From Actinomycetospora sp. NBRC 106375 (GTDB taxonomy: Bacteria; Actinomycetota; Actinomycetes; Mycobacteriales; Pseudonocardiaceae), in the NCBI RefSeq assembly GCF_030269665.1, contig NZ_BSTS01000028.1, forward strand, positions 1 to 52,854: 52,854 nt of DNA, written 5' to 3'. The notes beneath the pieces are model-generated. The model saw nothing but the letters and a program-made list of their open reading frames with translations, did not search any database and was not told the origin of the DNA. The position numbers were made by a program, and so were the translations under genes. Shown here in pieces: positions 22,414 through 31,460 of the stretch; position 1 is the first letter of the stretch; each line of letters begins with the position of its first letter.

Positions 22414-24690
22414 TCAGCGCGCCGCGATCCCCACGCCGAGAATCGTGATGGAGTTGCTCTCCTTGTTGGCCACCACGGCGCGGGTGCCGTCCGGGGTCAC
22501 CGCGATCATCGAGGCGCCGTCCCCGGCCGGCACCGTCCCGGTCACGTGGCCGTCGCGGCTGCTGACCACGCTCACGTCGTGAGAGTCCTCGTTCACCACG
22601 TAGCTGTGGGCGCCATCGGGCGCGAACGCGACGCTCTGCGGTCCCTCGCCCAGCGGGGTCGTCCCGGCGACCCGGTTCGTGGCCGGATCGATGATCGTCA
22701 TCGTGTTGCCGTCGTAGTTGACCTCCTCGACCAGCCGGCCGTCGGGGGAGACCGCGATGCTGTGGGGCGCCTGCCCCTCCCCGATCGGGATCGAGGCGAC
22801 CGTCCGCCGCTGGGCGGTGTCGATCACCGTGACCTGCCCGGGCACGTGGTTCGTGACGTAGGCGTAGCGACCGTCGGGGGACAGGGCCACCCAGTGCGGG
22901 CTGACGGGCACCGGGATCTGGGCCACGGCCTGTCTGGTGCTCGGGTCGAGCACCGAGACCACGGAGGCGTTCATGTTCGGCACGTAGAGCAGGTGCGGCT
23001 CGGTCGGGGAGATCGCGAAGCCGAACAGCCAGGTCAGCGCTCCGCCCTGGGCTGCGCGCTGACCGGTCGGGATCGCACCGTCCAACGCGCCGACGCGGGT
23101 GTCCATCGTCCCGATGACCAGCTGGTCCTGGGCCCGGTCGTAGTACGTGACGTAGACGTCGTCGCCGCCGGGTGCGACGCCGATGAAGTAGGGCGGTCCC
23201 GGGATCGGGATGTCGTTGACGACCTGGCCGGTGCCGATGTCGAGGACCTCGAGCGCCGGGCGGTCGCCCGTGATCGTCAGGTAGGCCGACTTCCCGTCCG
23301 GGGAGATCGCCACGGTCTCCGGCGGCCCGTTCGTGGGGAAGCTCCCGGTCACGGTGGGCTGGTCGACGCTCGCCGCGGGCGGGGCGAGGTCCTCGTCGTC
23401 CGGCGCCGCGGGCGCCGCGGGCGCCGGTGGCGCACCGGGCGCGCCGGTGGCGGGCCGCTCCTGGGCCACGATGACGCCGACGGCGACGACCACGATGGCG
23501 ACCAGCACCACGGCGAGCGCGGCGAGGAGCAGGGAACGGTGGGACCGCGTCCCCGCCCGCCCGGCGCCGTCACCGGGCTCGCGGCCCGACCCGTCCGGGA
23601 GCGAGCCCCCGCTGTTCGGCGGCCCGCCCGGGCCACGGACGACGGTCTCGGCGTCGTGGTCCGGGCCGGAGCCGGACGGCGAGCCGGTGGTGGATTCCCC
23701 GGTACCGCCCCCGGAGCGTGGTGGCGCGGTGAGCGCCGCCGTCACCCCGGAGCCGGTGTCGACGGAGCCGAGCTCCTCCGCGCCGCTGCCGGTCGCCGCG
23801 GGGACGGAGGCGACCGCGAAGCCGGCCGCGGGGGTGGGGACCGACCCGCCACCGGTCGAGCGGGCGAGCGCGGCCCGGGCGTCCCTCGCGAACTCCGCGG
23901 CGGAGGCGTGACGGTCCGCGGGGTCCTTCGCCATGGCCCGCTCGACCACGGCGTCGAACGCGGCGTCGACCTCGGGGCACCGGGCGGACGGCGCCGGGGG
24001 GACCGAGTCCGTGTGTGCCTTCATCAACGACGGCAGCCCGTCGACCTCGAAGGGCGGGGTGCCGGTCAGACACTGGAAGAACACACAGCCCAACGAGTAG
24101 ATGTCGGCGGCCGGGCCGGCGTTGCCGTCGAACTGCTCCGGCGCCATGTACTGCAGGCTGCCGACGACGACGTGGCTCGCGGTCAGCGACTGCGACCGGC
24201 CCGACGAGGCCCGGGTGATGCCGAAGTCGGCGAGGTAGACGAAGTCCTCCTCGCCGGAGCCGCGGTCGAGCAGGATGTTCGACGGCTTGACGTCCCGGTG
24301 CACGAGACCCTCGCGGTGCGCCGACTCCAGGGCGCTCGCGACCTGCCCGATGACGGCCACGGCGCGGTCGACGGGCAGCCGGCCCTCGTCGAGCAGCAGG
24401 CGCTCGAGGTCGCACCCGTCGACCAGCCGCATGTCGAGGAACAGCCGGCCCTCGATCTGGCCGTAGGTGTGGATGGGGACCACGTGCGGGTTGCGCAGCC
24501 GGGCGGCCACCCGTGACTCGCGACGGAAGCGCTTCTGGAACTCGGCGTCGTCGGCCATGTGCGTCAGCAGGCGTTTGACGGCCACCTCGCGGTCCTGGCC
24601 GACGTCGTAGGCCTGGAAGACCTCGCCCATGCCGCCACGCCCGATCAGTCGCTGCAGGCGGTACGGGCCGAACTCCTCGCCACCGACCAT
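22414..24690 (-). CDS. Membrane Ser/Thr protein kinase with extracytoplasmic YVTN/NHL beta-propeller (PknD-like)
   Basis: 758 residues from ATG 24690 (GGGGGAG upstream). Residues 8-270 are a Hanks-type kinase: IGRGGMGEV glycine loop, catalytic K39 (VAVKRL), HRDVKPSN at 131-138, DFG at 155-157, APE at 183-185. A proline/serine/glycine-rich juxtamembrane linker follows, then one transmembrane helix near 387-410 (LLLAALAVVLVAIVVVAVGV). The outside part (about 430-758) repeats 40-residue blades with PETVAISPDGKSAYLT, HWVALSPDGRYAYVTNH, HSIAVSPDGR, QSVAFAPDGAHSYVVNE and MIAVTPDGTRAVVANKE. The layout matches mycobacterial PknD, whose propeller is the sensor. The long in-frame extension upstream of 24690 is not kinase-like. 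Confidence 0.92.
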   Translation of the reverse strand: MVGGEEFGPYRLQRLIGRGGMGEVFQAYDVGQDREVAVKRLLTHMADDAEFQKRFRRESRVAARLRNPHVVPIHTYGQIEGRLFLDMRLVDGCDLERLLLDEGRLPVDRAVAVIGQVASALESAHREGLVHRDVKPSNILLDRGSGEEDFVYLADFGITRASSGRSQSLTASHVVVGSLQYMAPEQFDGNAGPAADIYSLGCVFFQCLTGTPPFEVDGLPSLMKAHTDSVPPAPSARCPEVDAAFDAVVERAMAKDPADRHASAAEFARDARAALARSTGGGSVPTPAAGFAVASVPAATGSGAEELGSVDTGSGVTAALTAPPRSGGGTGESTTGSPSGSGPDHDAETVVRGPGGPPNSGGSLPDGSGREPGDGAGRAGTRSHRSLLLAALAVVLVAIVVVAVGVIVAQERPATGAPGAPPAPAAPAAPDDEDLAPPAASVDQPTVTGSFPTNGPPETVAISPDGKSAYLTITGDRPALEVLDIGTGQVVNDIPIPGPPYFIGVAPGGDDVYVTYYDRAQDQLVIGTMDTRVGALDGAIPTGQRAAQGGALTWLFGFAISPTEPHLLYVPNMNASVVSVLDPSTRQAVAQIPVPVSPHWVALSPDGRYAYVTNHVPGQVTVIDTAQRRTVASIPIGEGQAPHSIAVSPDGRLVEEVNYDGNTMTIIDPATNRVAGTTPLGEGPQSVAFAPDGAHSYVVNEDSHDVSVVSSRDGHVTGTVPAGDGASMIAVTPDGTRAVVANKESNSITILGVGIAAR

Positions 24691-24967
24691 CGTCGGTGCT
24701 CCCCCCGCCCCCTCGCCGGCACCCGCCGCCCCGGAGCCCTCCCCGTCCGGAGGGTGCACAGCACCGCCTCGCGGACGAAGCCAGTCGCCGATCTGGTTGA
24801 ACGCCACGACACGGTGGACTCCGCAGGGACCCGAAAGGTTGGGGGCTCCGGAACAGGTTTCTCGATGGGCGCTCGCATCCCGTCCGCGCCGGGAATCCCG
24901 ATGTGCCCGGCGCGCGGCCTGCCTACCGTCGTCGGCGACACCCGCGCACGCACCCGAGGCCCACACC
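24691..24967. other. Divergent promoter region between the kinase and GNAT genes
   Basis: 277 bp without a supported gene. An open frame reading away from 24690 crosses it but lacks protein-like composition. It must contain the promoters of both the kinase (minus) and the acetyltransferase pair (plus). I see no clear palindrome. Confidence 0.4.
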
Positions 24968-25819
24968 ATGACCGCGTCGACGTCCCGCACCTCCCTGTTC
25001 TGCGACACCGCGCTCGCCGCGCGCATCGAGCGGGCCGAGGTGGACCTCATCAGCACCGTCAGCCGTGCCGCCGCGGCCCGCTCCGGCATCGCCGGGTTCG
25101 TCACGCCCCTCGCCGGCGGCGCGGCGTCCTTCGCCGGCGCCGAGTCGCCGTACACCAAGGTCGTCGGGCTCGGGTTCGACGGCGTGCCGACGGACGACGA
25201 GCTCGCGGCGGTCGAGCAGGCCTACGCCGCGCACGGCGCGCCGACCTCGGTCGAGCTCGCCCACCTCGGCGACCCCGACCTCGCCGCACTGCTCAGCGAT
25301 CGGGGCTACCGGCTCGAGGGGTACGAGAACGTCCTCGGGCTGGACCTCACCACGGCCACCGACCTCCCGGTGCCGGCGGGGATCGAGGTCCGCCGCAGCG
25401 GCGACGACGAGCTCGAGGCGTGGCTCCCGGTGATCGTCGAGGCCTCCACGCACCCCGACACCCAGGGCGTGCCGTGGCACGACGACTTCCCCGCCGAGGC
25501 CATCGAGGCCGCCCAGCGCGACTCCGCGGCCGCGGGCCTCACCCGGTACGCGGCCTTCCGCGACGGCGTCCTCGCCGGCGGCGCCGAGTTCCGCACGGTC
25601 GACGGCATCGCCCAGCTCGCCGGGGCCGGGACCGCGCCGGCTCACCGCCGCCACGGCGTCCAGTCCGCGATGCTCGCCGCGCGCCTGGCCGACGCCCGGG
25701 CCCTGGGCTGCGACGTCGCGGTGATCGTCACCCAGCCCGGCTCGACGTCCCACCAGAACGCCCAGCGGCGCGGGTTCGACCTGCTCTACACCCGCGCGAC
25801 GCTGGTGCGACAGCCGTGA
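24968..25819 (+). CDS. GNAT family N-acetyltransferase
   Basis: 283 residues from ATG 24968. The recognisable GNAT core is in the C-terminal half: IEVRRSGDDELEAWLPVIVE opens it, and AGAGTAPAHRRHGVQSAMLA is motif A, with the acetyl-CoA loop here RRHGVQ rather than the usual Q/RxxGxG/A. The end, NAQRRGFDLLYTRATLV, is motif B. The first 120 residues resemble a degenerate second GNAT lobe. It uses acetyl-CoA to acylate an unidentified amine. The stop overlaps the start of the next GNAT gene (GTGA). Confidence 0.85.
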   Translation: MTASTSRTSLFCDTALAARIERAEVDLISTVSRAAAARSGIAGFVTPLAGGAASFAGAESPYTKVVGLGFDGVPTDDELAAVEQAYAAHGAPTSVELAHLGDPDLAALLSDRGYRLEGYENVLGLDLTTATDLPVPAGIEVRRSGDDELEAWLPVIVEASTHPDTQGVPWHDDFPAEAIEAAQRDSAAAGLTRYAAFRDGVLAGGAEFRTVDGIAQLAGAGTAPAHRRHGVQSAMLAARLADARALGCDVAVIVTQPGSTSHQNAQRRGFDLLYTRATLVRQP

Positions 25820-26295
25820 CGGAGACGATCACCCTGCACACCGGCTCCCGGCAGGAGATCCGGGCGCTGTTCGAGCTCGCCGAGGACTCGGCCGCGCAGC
25901 TCGACACCTACCTCGAGCTCGGCGACGTCCTGGTCGCCCGGGTCGGCGACAGGGCGGTCGGGCACCTCCAGCTCGTGCCGGGGACGAACGCGTGCGAGGT
26001 CGAGCTCAAGAACATGGCAGTGGCCGGGGACCGGCAGGGCACCGGCGTCGGCCGCCGGCTCGTGCGCGCCGCGGCCGACCTGGCCCGCGCGCGCTCGGCG
26101 CACCGGATGACCGTCGCCACCGCGGCCGCCGACATCGGCAACCTGCGCTTCTACCAGCGCGTCGGCTTCCGGATGCTCGCGATCGACCGCGATGCGTTCG
26201 TGCCGGCGACCGGCTATCCGGACGAGATCGTCGTCGACGGCATCCTGCTGCGCGACCGGGTGTGGCTCGATCTCGACCTCGATCACCCGGGCTGA
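25816..26295 (+). CDS. GNAT family N-acetyltransferase
   Basis: 159 residues from GTG 25816, which overlaps the previous stop. Motif A is complete: LKNMAVAGDRQGTGVGRRLV, with the pyrophosphate loop QGTGVG, followed by NLRFYQRVGFRMLAIDRDAF (motif B). It is a compact single-domain acetyltransferase, unlike the longer upstream one. Translational coupling suggests the two act in the same process. Substrate unknown. Confidence 0.88.
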   Translation: MTETITLHTGSRQEIRALFELAEDSAAQLDTYLELGDVLVARVGDRAVGHLQLVPGTNACEVELKNMAVAGDRQGTGVGRRLVRAAADLARARSAHRMTVATAAADIGNLRFYQRVGFRMLAIDRDAFVPATGYPDEIVVDGILLRDRVWLDLDLDHPG

Positions 26296-26302
26296 GCCGG
26301 GA

Positions 26303-26920
26303 CTACGACCGCGCCCGGAGCAGGGCGACGCCGTCGCCGCGCAGCTCGTCGAGCACGGGCGGGCGGCCGACCATCGCCAGCAGCAGCACCCGCAGCGGTC
26401 CCCGGACCTCCGGCCCGTCGCCGGTGGTCCAGTCGACGTCCTCGGCGATCAGGCGGAGCCCGGTGACACGTCTCTTCGCGCCGAGCAGTGGCTGGGTGCC
26501 CTTCGCGACGTCCGCGGCGGTCACGAGGGCCTCCTCCGAGTGCGCGATCGCCGTGCCGGTGGGGTGGGCGATGTCCTCGCCGTGGGCGACGATCTCCACC
26601 AGCCACGATCCGGTCGGACCGGGCGGCGCGTTGCGCGCGTGGACCCGGTCGCCCAGCCGCTCGAGCAGCCTGGGGACGGGGTCGGCGCCGACGGTCGCCA
26701 CGTTGCGTGCCATGAGCCGGGAGAACGAGAACCCGCTGCCGGCGAGCCCGAGGAAGAACTTCGGGGGCGTCATCTCCGCGGTGGAGACGACGTGCGCGAA
26801 CGTGTCCTTGGTGCTCCAGCCCGCGCACAGCGAGGGAGCCGCCCACTGGTCGTCGCGCAGCCCGGCGAGCGCCTCGACCAGCCGCGCGCGCTCGTCGGCG
26901 ATCAGTTCCCAGGTGCCCAT
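26303..26920 (-). CDS. DinB-fold maleylpyruvate-isomerase-family protein (TIGR03083-like)
   Basis: 205 residues. The start LIADERARLVEALAGLRDDQ and WAAPSLCAGWSTKDTFAHVV is the typical N-terminus, with histidine H43 in the TFAHV helix as one of the metal ligands. HGEDIAHP supplies two more (positions near 117 and 122). These actinobacterial proteins are often mycothiol-dependent isomerases or transferases. It diverges from the ArsR-SRPBCC gene across 82 bp, so that regulator may control it. Confidence 0.85.
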   Translation of the reverse strand: MGTWELIADERARLVEALAGLRDDQWAAPSLCAGWSTKDTFAHVVSTAEMTPPKFFLGLAGSGFSFSRLMARNVATVGADPVPRLLERLGDRVHARNAPPGPTGSWLVEIVAHGEDIAHPTGTAIAHSEEALVTAADVAKGTQPLLGAKRRVTGLRLIAEDVDWTTGDGPEVRGPLRVLLLAMVGRPPVLDELRGDGVALLRARS

Positions 26921-27002
26921 GGTCTCCTACCGGTGGCTGCGACCGCTGTTTCGGCTGGAGTCGAATTAGAGTGGCGGCGAAACCGACAGTCAAGAGGACG
27001 GT

Positions 27003-27761
27003 GTGGACGAGATCCAGCGGGTGCTCCAGGCCCTCGGCTCGCCGGTGCGACGGGAGATCCTCTGGCTGCTGGGCGACCGGGAACGTCCGGCGGGGGAGAT
27101 CGCGGCGGCGGTGCACGTCAGCGCTCCCACCGTGTCCGAGCACCTCAAGGTGCTGCGCGACGCGGGCCTGGTCGCGATGCGGGTGGACGGCAGCTTCCGG
27201 CGCTACCGCGCCCGCCGCGAGGCGCTCACGGGGCTGCAGCGCCTGCTGGTCGAGCCCGGGAACCGGTGGCGACCGGCCGACGACGTGCCCGAACGCGATC
27301 GGGCGGAGGCGCGCACGGTCCCGGCCGTGCTCGCGTCGGTCGACCTCGGCTGCTCCCGGGAGCTCGCCTTCCGGGCGCTCACCGACGCGGACCTCTACAG
27401 CCGGTGGCTGGGTGTCCCGGTCCGGATCGAGGACGGCCACTTCTCGGCCACCCTGGAGTGGGGCACCCACGTCCGCGGACGCTACGAGCACGTCGTGGCC
27501 CCGGAGCTGATCGTCATGTGCTGGGACTTCGCCGACGACGTCGTGCCGGTCCCGGGCGCCGAGCAGCGCGCCTACGCCCACGTCTCCGCGACGGGGGACG
27601 GCAGCCGGGTCGAGGTCAACCAGCTGGTCGAGACCCCGGAGCAGGCGACATTCATGCACAACGCCTGGCGGATGGTGCTCGGACGCCTCGCCGAGGCCGC
27701 GCCGGACCTTGCGGGCCCCGAGAAGCCGCGGCGGGCGCGCGCGAAGCACCGCCCCACCTGA
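27003..27761 (+). CDS. ArsR-type helix-turn-helix fused to an SRPBCC (AHSA1-like) domain
   Basis: 252 residues from GTG 27003. Residues 3-75 are a winged helix: VLQALGSPVRREILWLLGDR, then HVSAPTVSEHLKVLRDAGLV and a wing GSFRRYRARREAL. No cysteine pair typical of metal-sensing ArsR is present. Residues about 105-235 form an AHSA1/SRPBCC hot-dog-like ligand-binding fold (FRALTDADLYSRWLGVPVRI; LEWGTHVRGRYEHV; RVEVNQLVETPEQ), followed by a basic tail. The ligand pocket on the regulator itself implies direct small-molecule sensing. The divergent DinB-like gene is the likely target. Confidence 0.88.
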   Translation: MDEIQRVLQALGSPVRREILWLLGDRERPAGEIAAAVHVSAPTVSEHLKVLRDAGLVAMRVDGSFRRYRARREALTGLQRLLVEPGNRWRPADDVPERDRAEARTVPAVLASVDLGCSRELAFRALTDADLYSRWLGVPVRIEDGHFSATLEWGTHVRGRYEHVVAPELIVMCWDFADDVVPVPGAEQRAYAHVSATGDGSRVEVNQLVETPEQATFMHNAWRMVLGRLAEAAPDLAGPEKPRRARAKHRPT

Positions 27762-27768
27762 CGCACGC

Positions 27769-28608
27769 TCACCGCGCCGGCTTCTCGAAGGACGCGACGA
27801 GCAGGCCGGGCAGCCCGACGTAGGCCGCGTGGTTCGCGTCCGGCACGACGTCGGCCGTGGGTGTGGCGACCGCCTCGGCCGTCAGGCGCGGTTCGGTGTA
27901 GCTGCCCACGACGAGACCGGCGTCGAGCGCGGCCGACACGTAGTCCGACGGCAGGTGGGCGTGCAGGCGCAGGAAGCCGCGGCCGTGGTCGGTCGGGAAC
28001 TGCGCCTGCCAGCCCAGCGTCACGAGGAACGGGTGGACGTCGCTGAGCACGATCCGGCCGCCGGGCCGGACGACGCGGGCGAGCTCGCCGATCGCGGCCG
28101 CGAGGTCGGCGACGTGCACGAGGGCGAGCGCGCAGACGGCGGCGTCGACCGAGGCGTCGGCGAGGGGCAGGTCGGTCAGCTCGCCGTCGAGGAAACGGGC
28201 GTCGGGGAGCTTGGCCCGGGCCCGGTCGAGCATCGCGCGCGACTGGTCAACCCCGGTGACCGTGTGGCCGCGGCCGGCGAGGTATGTCGCCCACCGGCCC
28301 GTCCCGCACGCGGCGTCGAGGACCTCGCCGGTCGGCAGGGCGTCGAGCAGGCTCCGCAGCGGCGGCTCCTCGATGCCGAAGAGCCGCAGCGGACGGTCGT
28401 AGGTCGCGGCCCACTGCGCGTAGCCGTCGGTCAGGTCGAGCTCGACGCCGAGCTGTCCGGCCGGCGGGGTGCCCTCCAGCAGGGCCCGCGTCTCGGCGAG
28501 CCGCGCGGCACGGAAGTCGGCCGCGTCGGTGGTGTACAGCGTCCGGAGCAGGGCCAGGCCCTCGACGCCGACCGTCAGTTCCTCGAGCGTGGGTCCCGGA
28601 TCGGTCAC
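27769..28608 (-). CDS. Class I SAM-dependent methyltransferase
   Basis: 279 residues from GTG 28608. The SAM-binding motif I is VLDAACGTGRWATYL (near residue 95), with an acidic post-I residue in VTGVDQSRAMLDRA, motif II ASVDAAVCALALVHV and motif III VRPGGRIVLSDVHPFL. The N-terminal 80 residues are helical. No adjacent biosynthetic gene indicates the acceptor. It sits between the converging ArsR-SRPBCC gene (7 bp away) and the Wzz-like gene on the same strand. Confidence 0.87.
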   Translation of the reverse strand: MTDPGPTLEELTVGVEGLALLRTLYTTDAADFRAARLAETRALLEGTPPAGQLGVELDLTDGYAQWAATYDRPLRLFGIEEPPLRSLLDALPTGEVLDAACGTGRWATYLAGRGHTVTGVDQSRAMLDRARAKLPDARFLDGELTDLPLADASVDAAVCALALVHVADLAAAIGELARVVRPGGRIVLSDVHPFLVTLGWQAQFPTDHGRGFLRLHAHLPSDYVSAALDAGLVVGSYTEPRLTAEAVATPTADVVPDANHAAYVGLPGLLVASFEKPAR

Positions 28609-28618
28609 CGCGAGGACG

Positions 28619-29911
28619 CTACCGAGGTTGCGCGGCCCCGGCGGGCGACCCGACGGGGTGCCATTGGCGCTCGGCCAGGAACCCCGGGTCGGCGATGTGG
28701 TCGGGGTCGGTCACGAGCACGACGCCGAGGGCGCCGGCCCCGGTGCGCCCGAGGGCCTCGAGGGCGGACGAGGCGTCGTCCGCGCGGGTCTCGCCCTCCT
28801 CGACGACGAGCAGCGCACGGTCGGCGGCGGAGCAGACCACCTGGCCCTCGACGGATTCCACCGGCGGCGCGTCGATGATCACGAGGTCGGCGAGCGTGCG
28901 GCCCTGGCCGACCAGACGCTGGACGTGGACCTTGGAGAACAGCGCGAACAGGTCGTCGCGCCGGCTGCCGGGCGGGGCGACGAGGAGCCCGCGGCCGTTG
29001 CTGACGATCGTGCTGTCGACGCGGGCGCCGCGTTCGGCGAGGAAGTCCGCGACACCGGAGCGCGTCGCGAGCTCCGAGGGCAGCGGCTCGGCCTCGAGGT
29101 CGGTCTGGAGCAGCAGGGTGGTCTGGCCCTGCAGGGCGCGCAGGCCGGCCAGGGCGACGGCCACGCGGGACTTCGACGCCCGCGCCGAGGCCGGGCCGGT
29201 GATCGCGAGCGCGCCCGGCCGCGGCATGCCGGTGGGGTTCGTCAGCCCCGTCAGTGAGCGCAGCAGCTGACCCCGGGCGTCCTCGCCCGGGCGGCGGCGT
29301 CCGCCGACGGTGGCCAGCACGGGGAGCCCCAGGCGGTCGGTCACCTCGCCCGGGGTGACGATCCGGTTCTCGACGCGCCCCAGCGCCCCGGCCAGCACGA
29401 CGCCCAGGACCAGCCCGCCGAGCAGCGCGGTGGCGGCGTTGCGCAGGGCGTCGGAGGACGTGGAGGACACGCCGGCGTTGAGCTGCAGGTCCTGGAGCTG
29501 GCTGATGGTGTCCGGGCCCGAGTCGACCTCGTCGCGCAGGGCGACGGCCATCGCGGAGGCGGCGCGCTGGGCGGAGTCGGGATCGGGGGACTCCGCCTCG
29601 ACGTAGAGGATCGGGCTCCCCGCGGCGAGCGACGCCGTCGCCGTTACCGACGGGTCCACGCCGGCGCGCTGGCGCAGGACCTCCTGGGAGGAGGCCTGGT
29701 TGAAGTAGTCGATGTAGCCCTGCGCGGACACGGTGACCTCGTCCGGCGTGAGCTTCTGGGACACGATCGTCAGCGCGGCGTGCCCGACGTAGGTCGTGCC
29801 CTTGATCAGGGAGCCGCCCAGCGCGCCCGCGGCGGCCACCACGCCGATGAGGACGACCAGGACCCACCGCCGGCGGATGCGGTCCCGGTGGATGAGGAAT
29901 CCCTCGCGCAT
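28619..29911 (-). CDS. Wzz/BY-kinase-like polysaccharide chain-length protein with degenerate P-loop
   Basis: 430 residues from ATG 29911. Two transmembrane helices (WVLVVLIGVVAAAGALGGSL at 16-34; TALLGGLVLGVVLAGALG at 161-178) enclose a 120-residue outer domain, as in Wzz/YveK adaptors. A cytoplasmic CpsD/ParA-like domain follows. Its Walker A position (238-255) reads ITGPASARASKSRVAVAL, lacking the GxxGxGKS/T spacing, while Walker B LADLVIIDAPPV (340-351) is kept. The usual C-terminal tyrosine cluster is absent. No glycosyltransferase, polymerase or flippase gene is nearby. It may be a non-catalytic scaffold. The alternative start GTG a few codons upstream changes little. Confidence 0.75.
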   Translation of the reverse strand: MREGFLIHRDRIRRRWVLVVLIGVVAAAGALGGSLIKGTTYVGHAALTIVSQKLTPDEVTVSAQGYIDYFNQASSQEVLRQRAGVDPSVTATASLAAGSPILYVEAESPDPDSAQRAASAMAVALRDEVDSGPDTISQLQDLQLNAGVSSTSSDALRNAATALLGGLVLGVVLAGALGRVENRIVTPGEVTDRLGLPVLATVGGRRRPGEDARGQLLRSLTGLTNPTGMPRPGALAITGPASARASKSRVAVALAGLRALQGQTTLLLQTDLEAEPLPSELATRSGVADFLAERGARVDSTIVSNGRGLLVAPPGSRRDDLFALFSKVHVQRLVGQGRTLADLVIIDAPPVESVEGQVVCSAADRALLVVEEGETRADDASSALEALGRTGAGALGVVLVTDPDHIADPGFLAERQWHPVGSPAGAAQPR

Positions 29912-29963
29912 GGCCACCAACAGTACGGCCGTGCCCGTCCCCGTCGGGTGAGCAGGTGCCGGG

Positions 29964-31445
29964 TCAGCCGATCGACCGCTCCCGCCCGGCCCAGTGCGGG
30001 GCCCGCAGCGCCAACTTGTCGACCTTCCCGAACGGCGTGACCGGGAGGTCGTCGACGACCTCGGCGGTCTTCGGGCGGGCGTAGGCGGCGAGCCGGTCCC
30101 GGCACCAGGCGAGGACCTCGTCGACGTCCACCGCACCCACGATCACCGCGTGCACGGCCTCGCCCCAGTCGTCGTGCGGCACGCCGATGACGGCGACCTG
30201 GGAGACCGCGGGGTGGGCCGCGAGCACGTTCTCCACCTCGCTGCAGTAGACGTTCATCCCGCCGCTGATCACCATGTCCGCGCGCCGGTCCCGCAGGTGC
30301 AGGTAGCCGAGGTCGTCGAGGAACCCGACGTCGCCGGTCCGGATCCAGCCGCCCGGGAGGAACTTCTCCGCGGTCGCCGACGGGTCGTCGAGATAGCCCT
30401 CGAGGACGTACGGGGAGCGCAGGCAGACCTCGCCGGTCTCCCCGGTCGGGATCGGGTCGCCGCGGTCGTCGACGATCGCCACGTCGGCCATGATCGACGC
30501 GCGCCCGCACGAGTCGAGCAGCTCGGGACGGGCCGGGTCGTGGTCGTCCTTGGCCAGCCGGGTGCCCCAGTTCGGGCACTCGGTCTGCCCGAAGAGCTGG
30601 ACGAACACCGGCCCGAACACCTCGAGGGCGCGGGCGAGCCGGCCGGGCGTGATCGGCGCCGCGCCGTAGACGACCGTCCGCAGCCCGAACCGCTCCGGCG
30701 CGTCGAGCGTGTCGAGCAGCCGGTAGAGCATCGTCGGGACGAGGAAGGTCCACGTGATCCCGCGGTCGCGCAGGGCCGCGAGCACCCGATCGGCATCGAA
30801 GCCGGGTTCGATGACGCTCGTGGCACCCCGGAGCAGGGCGGACTGGGCGAACAGGCCGGCGGCGTGGGCGAGCGGCGTGGTCAGCAGCAGGCGGTCGTCC
30901 TGCACGATCTCGGCCTCCAGCATCTGCGCGTACTGGAGGGCGACGGCCGACGCCTGGGTGTGCACGACGCCTTTGGGGCGCCCGGTCGTCCCGCCCGTGA
31001 AGTAGATCGCCGCCCGTGCGTCGGGGTTGATCGCCGGGGGAGGGGGCGCGGGCGCGCCCGAGGGGCCGGCGAGGTCGCCGACGGGGATCACCGTGGTGTC
31101 CGGGAGCTCCACGCCGAGCGCCGGGTCGACGACCACCACGCGCGCCCGGGTCCTCGCGACGATGTAGCGCACCGTGTCCGCCGGCAGCAGCGGGTTGACC
31201 GGCACCTTCACCGCGCCGAGACGCGCCACCGCCACGTCGACGACGACGAACTCGACGCCGTTGCCGAGGTGGAGCGCCACCGGGTCGCCGGGCTCGACGC
31301 CGCGAGACAGCAGCTGGCCGGCCACAGCCGCCGACCAGCGATCGAGATCCTCGAAGGTCCAGCTCCGCCCGCCCAACTCGACGGCGGTCCGGTCGCGATA
31401 GCGGTCGAACGCCGCCGTGAACTCGGCGCCCAGCGTCGTCCGCAC
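29964..31445 (-). CDS. Acyl-CoA synthetase (AMP-binding, class I adenylate-forming)
   Basis: 493 residues from GTG 31445 (AGGGAGG upstream). The phosphate-binding motif is YFTGGTTGRPKG at 148-159, A5 is LFGQTECPNWG, the hinge region A7-A8 is GWIRTGDVGFLDDLGY and DMVISGGMNVYCSEVEN, and the A10 lysine is K474 in TPFGKVDK. It forms an acyl-CoA from a free carboxylate with ATP and CoA. It is the last gene of a six-gene operon (DUF35, thiolase-like, P450, TetR, SDR, synthetase), placed 15 bp after the SDR. It probably activates a carboxylic acid intermediate of that pathway. Confidence 0.92.
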   Translation of the reverse strand: MRTTLGAEFTAAFDRYRDRTAVELGGRSWTFEDLDRWSAAVAGQLLSRGVEPGDPVALHLGNGVEFVVVDVAVARLGAVKVPVNPLLPADTVRYIVARTRARVVVVDPALGVELPDTTVIPVGDLAGPSGAPAPPPPAINPDARAAIYFTGGTTGRPKGVVHTQASAVALQYAQMLEAEIVQDDRLLLTTPLAHAAGLFAQSALLRGATSVIEPGFDADRVLAALRDRGITWTFLVPTMLYRLLDTLDAPERFGLRTVVYGAAPITPGRLARALEVFGPVFVQLFGQTECPNWGTRLAKDDHDPARPELLDSCGRASIMADVAIVDDRGDPIPTGETGEVCLRSPYVLEGYLDDPSATAEKFLPGGWIRTGDVGFLDDLGYLHLRDRRADMVISGGMNVYCSEVENVLAAHPAVSQVAVIGVPHDDWGEAVHAVIVGAVDVDEVLAWCRDRLAAYARPKTAEVVDDLPVTPFGKVDKLALRAPHWAGRERSIG

Positions 31446-31460
31446 GAAGCCTCCCTGAGA

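Noticed and set aside
24691..25158. N-terminal extension of the kinase to 25158
   Set aside because: Not kinase-like; ATG 24690 has a good ribosome binding site and homology starts within eight residues.
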